Source: an uncultured Verrucomicrobiota bacterium
Lineage (GTDB): Bacteria > Verrucomicrobiota > Verrucomicrobiae > Opitutales > Opitutaceae
Direction of reading: 5' to 3'
Assembly (NCBI GenBank): GCA_946482165.1
Contig: CAMLQS010000232.1
Location: 1-8,037 of the forward strand
Length of the DNA stretch: 8,037 nucleotides
Position 1 is the stretch's first letter. Each line of letters begins with the position of its first letter. Under the pieces are notes generated by a model. The model ran no database searches, was not told the DNA's origin, and saw only the letters and a list, made by a program, of their open reading frames with translations. A program made the position numbers and the translations under genes. Of this stretch, positions 5,822-8,037 are shown one piece after another.

Positions 5822-8037
5822 GGTTGCTCCGGCCAGGTAAGCGCGCCGCTCGCGGGCAGCGTTATGTTCGCGACCGTATCGCCGTAGCCGATACGCAGCG
5901 AGCGGCCGGGCTCGCCGCGGATCGTCGCGGCGACGAGGCGTCCGTCGCGCCACTCGATGTCCACGCTCAGGCCGCCGCGCGCCCGCAGGCCGCGCACCGA
6001 GCCCGTCGGCCAGGCCTTGGGCAGGGCCGGGAGGAGGTCGATCTCGCCGACACGCGACTGGAGCAGCATCTCGACGATGCCGGCCGCGCCGCCGAAGTTG
6101 CCGTCGATCTGGAAGGGCGGATGGGCGTCGAACATGTTCGGATAGGTGAGATCCGGACTGATGAGGTGCTTCATGATGCTGAGCGCCCGATCGCCGTCGC
6201 GCAGGTGCGTCCACAGGACGATGCGCCAGGCGGTGGCCCAGCCGGTGGCCTTGTCACCGCGTCGCTCGAGCGCGTTTTTCGCGGCCGCCGCCAGCTCCGG
6301 CGTAGCGCGCACGGTGATGTCGCGGCCCGGATAGAGGCCGTAGAGGTGGGAAACGTGGCGATGCTGCTGATCCCAGGATTCGAGGTCCCAGTCGTCGAGC
6401 CACTCCTGGAGTTGCCCGGCCTTGCCGATTTGATTGGGCGCGAGGCGGTCGCGCGTGGCGGCGAGCTCCTTGCGGAAATCAGCGTCCACGCCGAGGATCG
6501 TCGCCGCCTGAATGGTGTGGGCGAAGAGGTCGCGCAGGATCTGGTTGTCCATCGTCGGGCCGACGCAGAGCACGCTCCGGCGATGCGAAATCTCCGGCGA
6601 GATCGAGGGGTTCGTGACGAGCCATTTCTTCGTCGGGTGCTCCTGCAAGGTATCGATGAAAAACTCGGCCGAGCCCTTCAGGATCGGGTAGATGCGCTTC
6701 AAGACCCGCGCATCGCCGCTGTATTCGTAGCGATCCCAGAGGTGCAGGCAGAGCCAGGCGCCGCCGGTGGGCCACATGCCCCAGTCCGCGCCGTCGATGG
6801 GCGCGGTGGCGCGCCAGATATCGGTGTTGTGGTGAACCACCCAGCCGCGCGCGCCATACATCTCCTTGGCGGTGCGCGCGCCGGTCACGGTGAGATCCTC
6901 GACCATGGCGATGAGCGGCTCCACACACTCGGCGAGCGCGCCGGACTCGGCCGGCCAGTAGTTCATCTCGGTGTTGATGTTGATGGTGTATTTGCTCTGC
7001 CAGGGCGGGAAGAGGCTGTCGTTCCAGATGCCCTGGAGGTTGGCGGGCTGGGTGCCGGGGCGCGACGAGCCGATGAGCAGGTAGCGGCCAAACTGGTAGT
7101 AAAGCGCGGCGAGCTGCGGGTCGCCGCCCTCGGCGAAACGCCGGATGCGTTCGTCGGTCGGCAGGGCCATCGCCTCGCTCCGGCCGAGGTCCAGCTCCAC
7201 ACGGCGGAAGAGCGATTGGTAATCGCGGAGGTGCTCGGCGCGCAGCGTCTCGATGGGTTTGGCCGAGGAGGCGGCGAGGGTCTGCTTCGCGAGCGCCTCG
7301 GGATCGCCGCCGGCATCTTGGAAGTTTTTATAGCTGGTGGCGGCGGTGACGAGGAGCGTGACGGAGTCGGCCTTTTCCACCGTGAGGCTATCCGCGCCCG
7401 CCCTGAGCTTGCCGCCGGTGGCGATGACCTGGACGCGGGCTTGATAACGAATGACGCCCGTCACCCCGTTCGAGTCGGTGCCCCGGCCGGCCATCACCAA
7501 GGTGTCGTCGCCGGCGACCGAAACGGAGGAACCCCAGAGGGGGCTCTTCATGCCCGCCGTGAAGGAGACGGCGCCCGGCTGGTCGGCGGTGAGGCGGACG
7601 ACGATGACGTTGTCCGGCGCGCTGGCGAAGATCTCGCGGGAGTGGTTAACGCCGTCGCGGGTGTAGCTCACCGTGGCGGTGGCGGTGGCGAGATTCAGCT
7701 CGCGGCGGTAGTTCTCGGTGGGTGCGTTCGCAGCCGGGAAGGTGAGCGAGAGGTCGCCGACGGTCTGATACTGCATCTGACCGCCGGGGGTGCCGATGAG
7801 GTTTTCGTTCACCAGTTTTTTGGCCTCGTCGAATTTCTCCTCGAAGAGGAGGCGTCGCACCTCGGGCAGCGTGGCCTTGGCGCGGGGGTTGACGGGGTTG
7901 TAGGGGCCGCCGGCCCAGAGCGTGTCTTCGTTGAGCTGGAGGCGCTCGGTCTCGACGCCACCGAAGACCATCGCGCCGAGGCGGCCGTTTCCGAGCGGCA
8001 GGGCCTCGACCCATTGCGCCGCGGGTTGACGATACCA
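5818..8037 (-). CDS. GH95 alpha-L-fucosidase / alpha-L-galactosidase (N-terminus cut off by window edge)
   Basis: The frame is open from base 8037 to the TGA at 5820-5818, giving 739 residues without the start. The first visible residues already match the GH95 N-terminal signature: [19 protein letters not shown], then the in-frame [19 protein letters not shown]. The ATG at 7971 is therefore internal, and probably only a signal peptide and a few residues are missing. Numbered from the first visible residue, the N-terminal beta-sandwich is about 1-265, the (alpha/alpha)6 catalytic barrel about 290-670, and a C-terminal beta domain follows. Catalytic parts, by analogy with Bifidobacterium AfcA, are N353 and N355 in [12 protein letters not shown], acid E482 in NPSISPE, and base D645 in FQIDGNFGG. 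The family inverts and releases terminal alpha-L-fucose or alpha-L-galactose. The residue two before the first Asn is Thr351, which may favour L-galactose. It is the most upstream visible gene and overlaps GH67 by four bases. Family is firm; substrate is open. Confidence 0.93.
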   Translation of the reverse strand, partial: WYRQPAAQWVEALPLGNGRLGAMVFGGVETERLQLNEDTLWAGGPYNPVNPRAKATLPEVRRLLFEEKFDEAKKLVNENLIGTPGGQMQYQTVGDLSLTFPAANAPTENYRRELNLATATATVSYTRDGVNHSREIFASAPDNVIVVRLTADQPGAVSFTAGMKSPLWGSSVSVAGDDTLVMAGRGTDSNGVTGVIRYQARVQVIATGGKLRAGADSLTVEKADSVTLLVTAATSYKNFQDAGGDPEALAKQTLAASSAKPIETLRAEHLRDYQSLFRRVELDLGRSEAMALPTDERIRRFAEGGDPQLAALYYQFGRYLLIGSSRPGTQPANLQGIWNDSLFPPWQSKYTININTEMNYWPAESGALAECVEPLIAMVEDLTVTGARTAKEMYGARGWVVHHNTDIWRATAPIDGADWGMWPTGGAWLCLHLWDRYEYSGDARVLKRIYPILKGSAEFFIDTLQEHPTKKWLVTNPSISPEISHRRSVLCVGPTMDNQILRDLFAHTIQAATILGVDADFRKELAATRDRLAPNQIGKAGQLQEWLDDWDLESWDQQHRHVSHLYGLYPGRDITVRATPELAAAAKNALERRGDKATGWATAWRIVLWTHLRDGDRALSIMKHLISPDLTYPNMFDAHPPFQIDGNFGGAAGIVEMLLQSRVGEIDLLPALPKAWPTGSVRGLRARGGLSVDIEWRDGRLVAATIRGEPGRSLRIGYGDTVANITLPASGALTWPEQP
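5827..5830 (-). promoter_or_regulatory. Shine-Dalgarno GGAG for the GH67 gene
   Basis: On the minus strand GGAG is followed by CAACC and then the ATG at 5821, a five-base spacing. It lies inside the last codons of the GH95 gene. It supports the ATG in the ATGA overlap over the in-frame GTG at 5782 (residue 14), which has no such site. The GH2 and GH43 starts lack an equally clear site. Confidence 0.6.

Noticed and set aside
5822..6214. In-frame upstream extension of GH67 by 131 codons
   Set aside because: It lies within the GH95 catalytic domain and is very Arg-rich. The ATGA overlap with a GGAG site explains the real start.
7969..7971. ATG at 7971 as the start of GH95
   Set aside because: The 22 codons upstream remain open and encode conserved GH95 N-terminal sequence ([14 protein letters not shown]), so this Met is internal.

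Overview
The window is GC-rich, densely coding bacterial DNA. Every credible gene is on the minus strand, so transcription runs from high to low coordinates. I see four consecutive exported carbohydrate-active enzymes: a GH95 alpha-L-fucosidase/alpha-L-galactosidase (start beyond the right edge), a GH67 alpha-glucuronidase, a GH2 beta-galactosidase-type enzyme with a carbohydrate-binding-like C-terminus, and a GH43 enzyme (end beyond the left edge). No tRNA, rRNA, CRISPR array, transposase, regulator, transporter or SusC/SusD pair was recognised.

Layout: 8037-5818 is GH95. It overlaps GH67 (5821-3587) by an ATGA, which indicates translational coupling. GH2 (3554-963) follows after 32 nt. A 203-nt gap (962-760) then holds the only large non-coding structure, a pair of inverted arms built from a heptamer (ATCCGTG / CACGGAT) repeated about every 9-10 bases, with a short perfect hairpin between the arms. 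GH43 starts at 759 and is open to base 1.

The enzymes fit removal of side chains from a complex plant hemicellulose, most simply a glucurono(arabino)xylan. GH67 removes (4-O-methyl)glucuronate from xylo-oligosaccharides. GH43 would remove arabinose or xylose. GH95 and GH2 would remove L-galactose/L-fucose and D-galactose (or a related sugar) caps. All three visible N-termini carry signal sequences, so the work is probably done in the periplasm or outside the cell. No backbone-cleaving xylanase lies in the window, so one is expected nearby.

The organism is uncertain. High GC, weak Shine-Dalgarno signals in front of two of the three visible starts, a hydrolase-only cluster without SusC/D in view, and the ATCCGTG-type intergenic repeat together suggest a Verrucomicrobiota member, perhaps of the Opitutaceae. 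This is inference. I do not see a wholly new biological system. The best leads are the predicted GH95 specificity and the intergenic repeat element.
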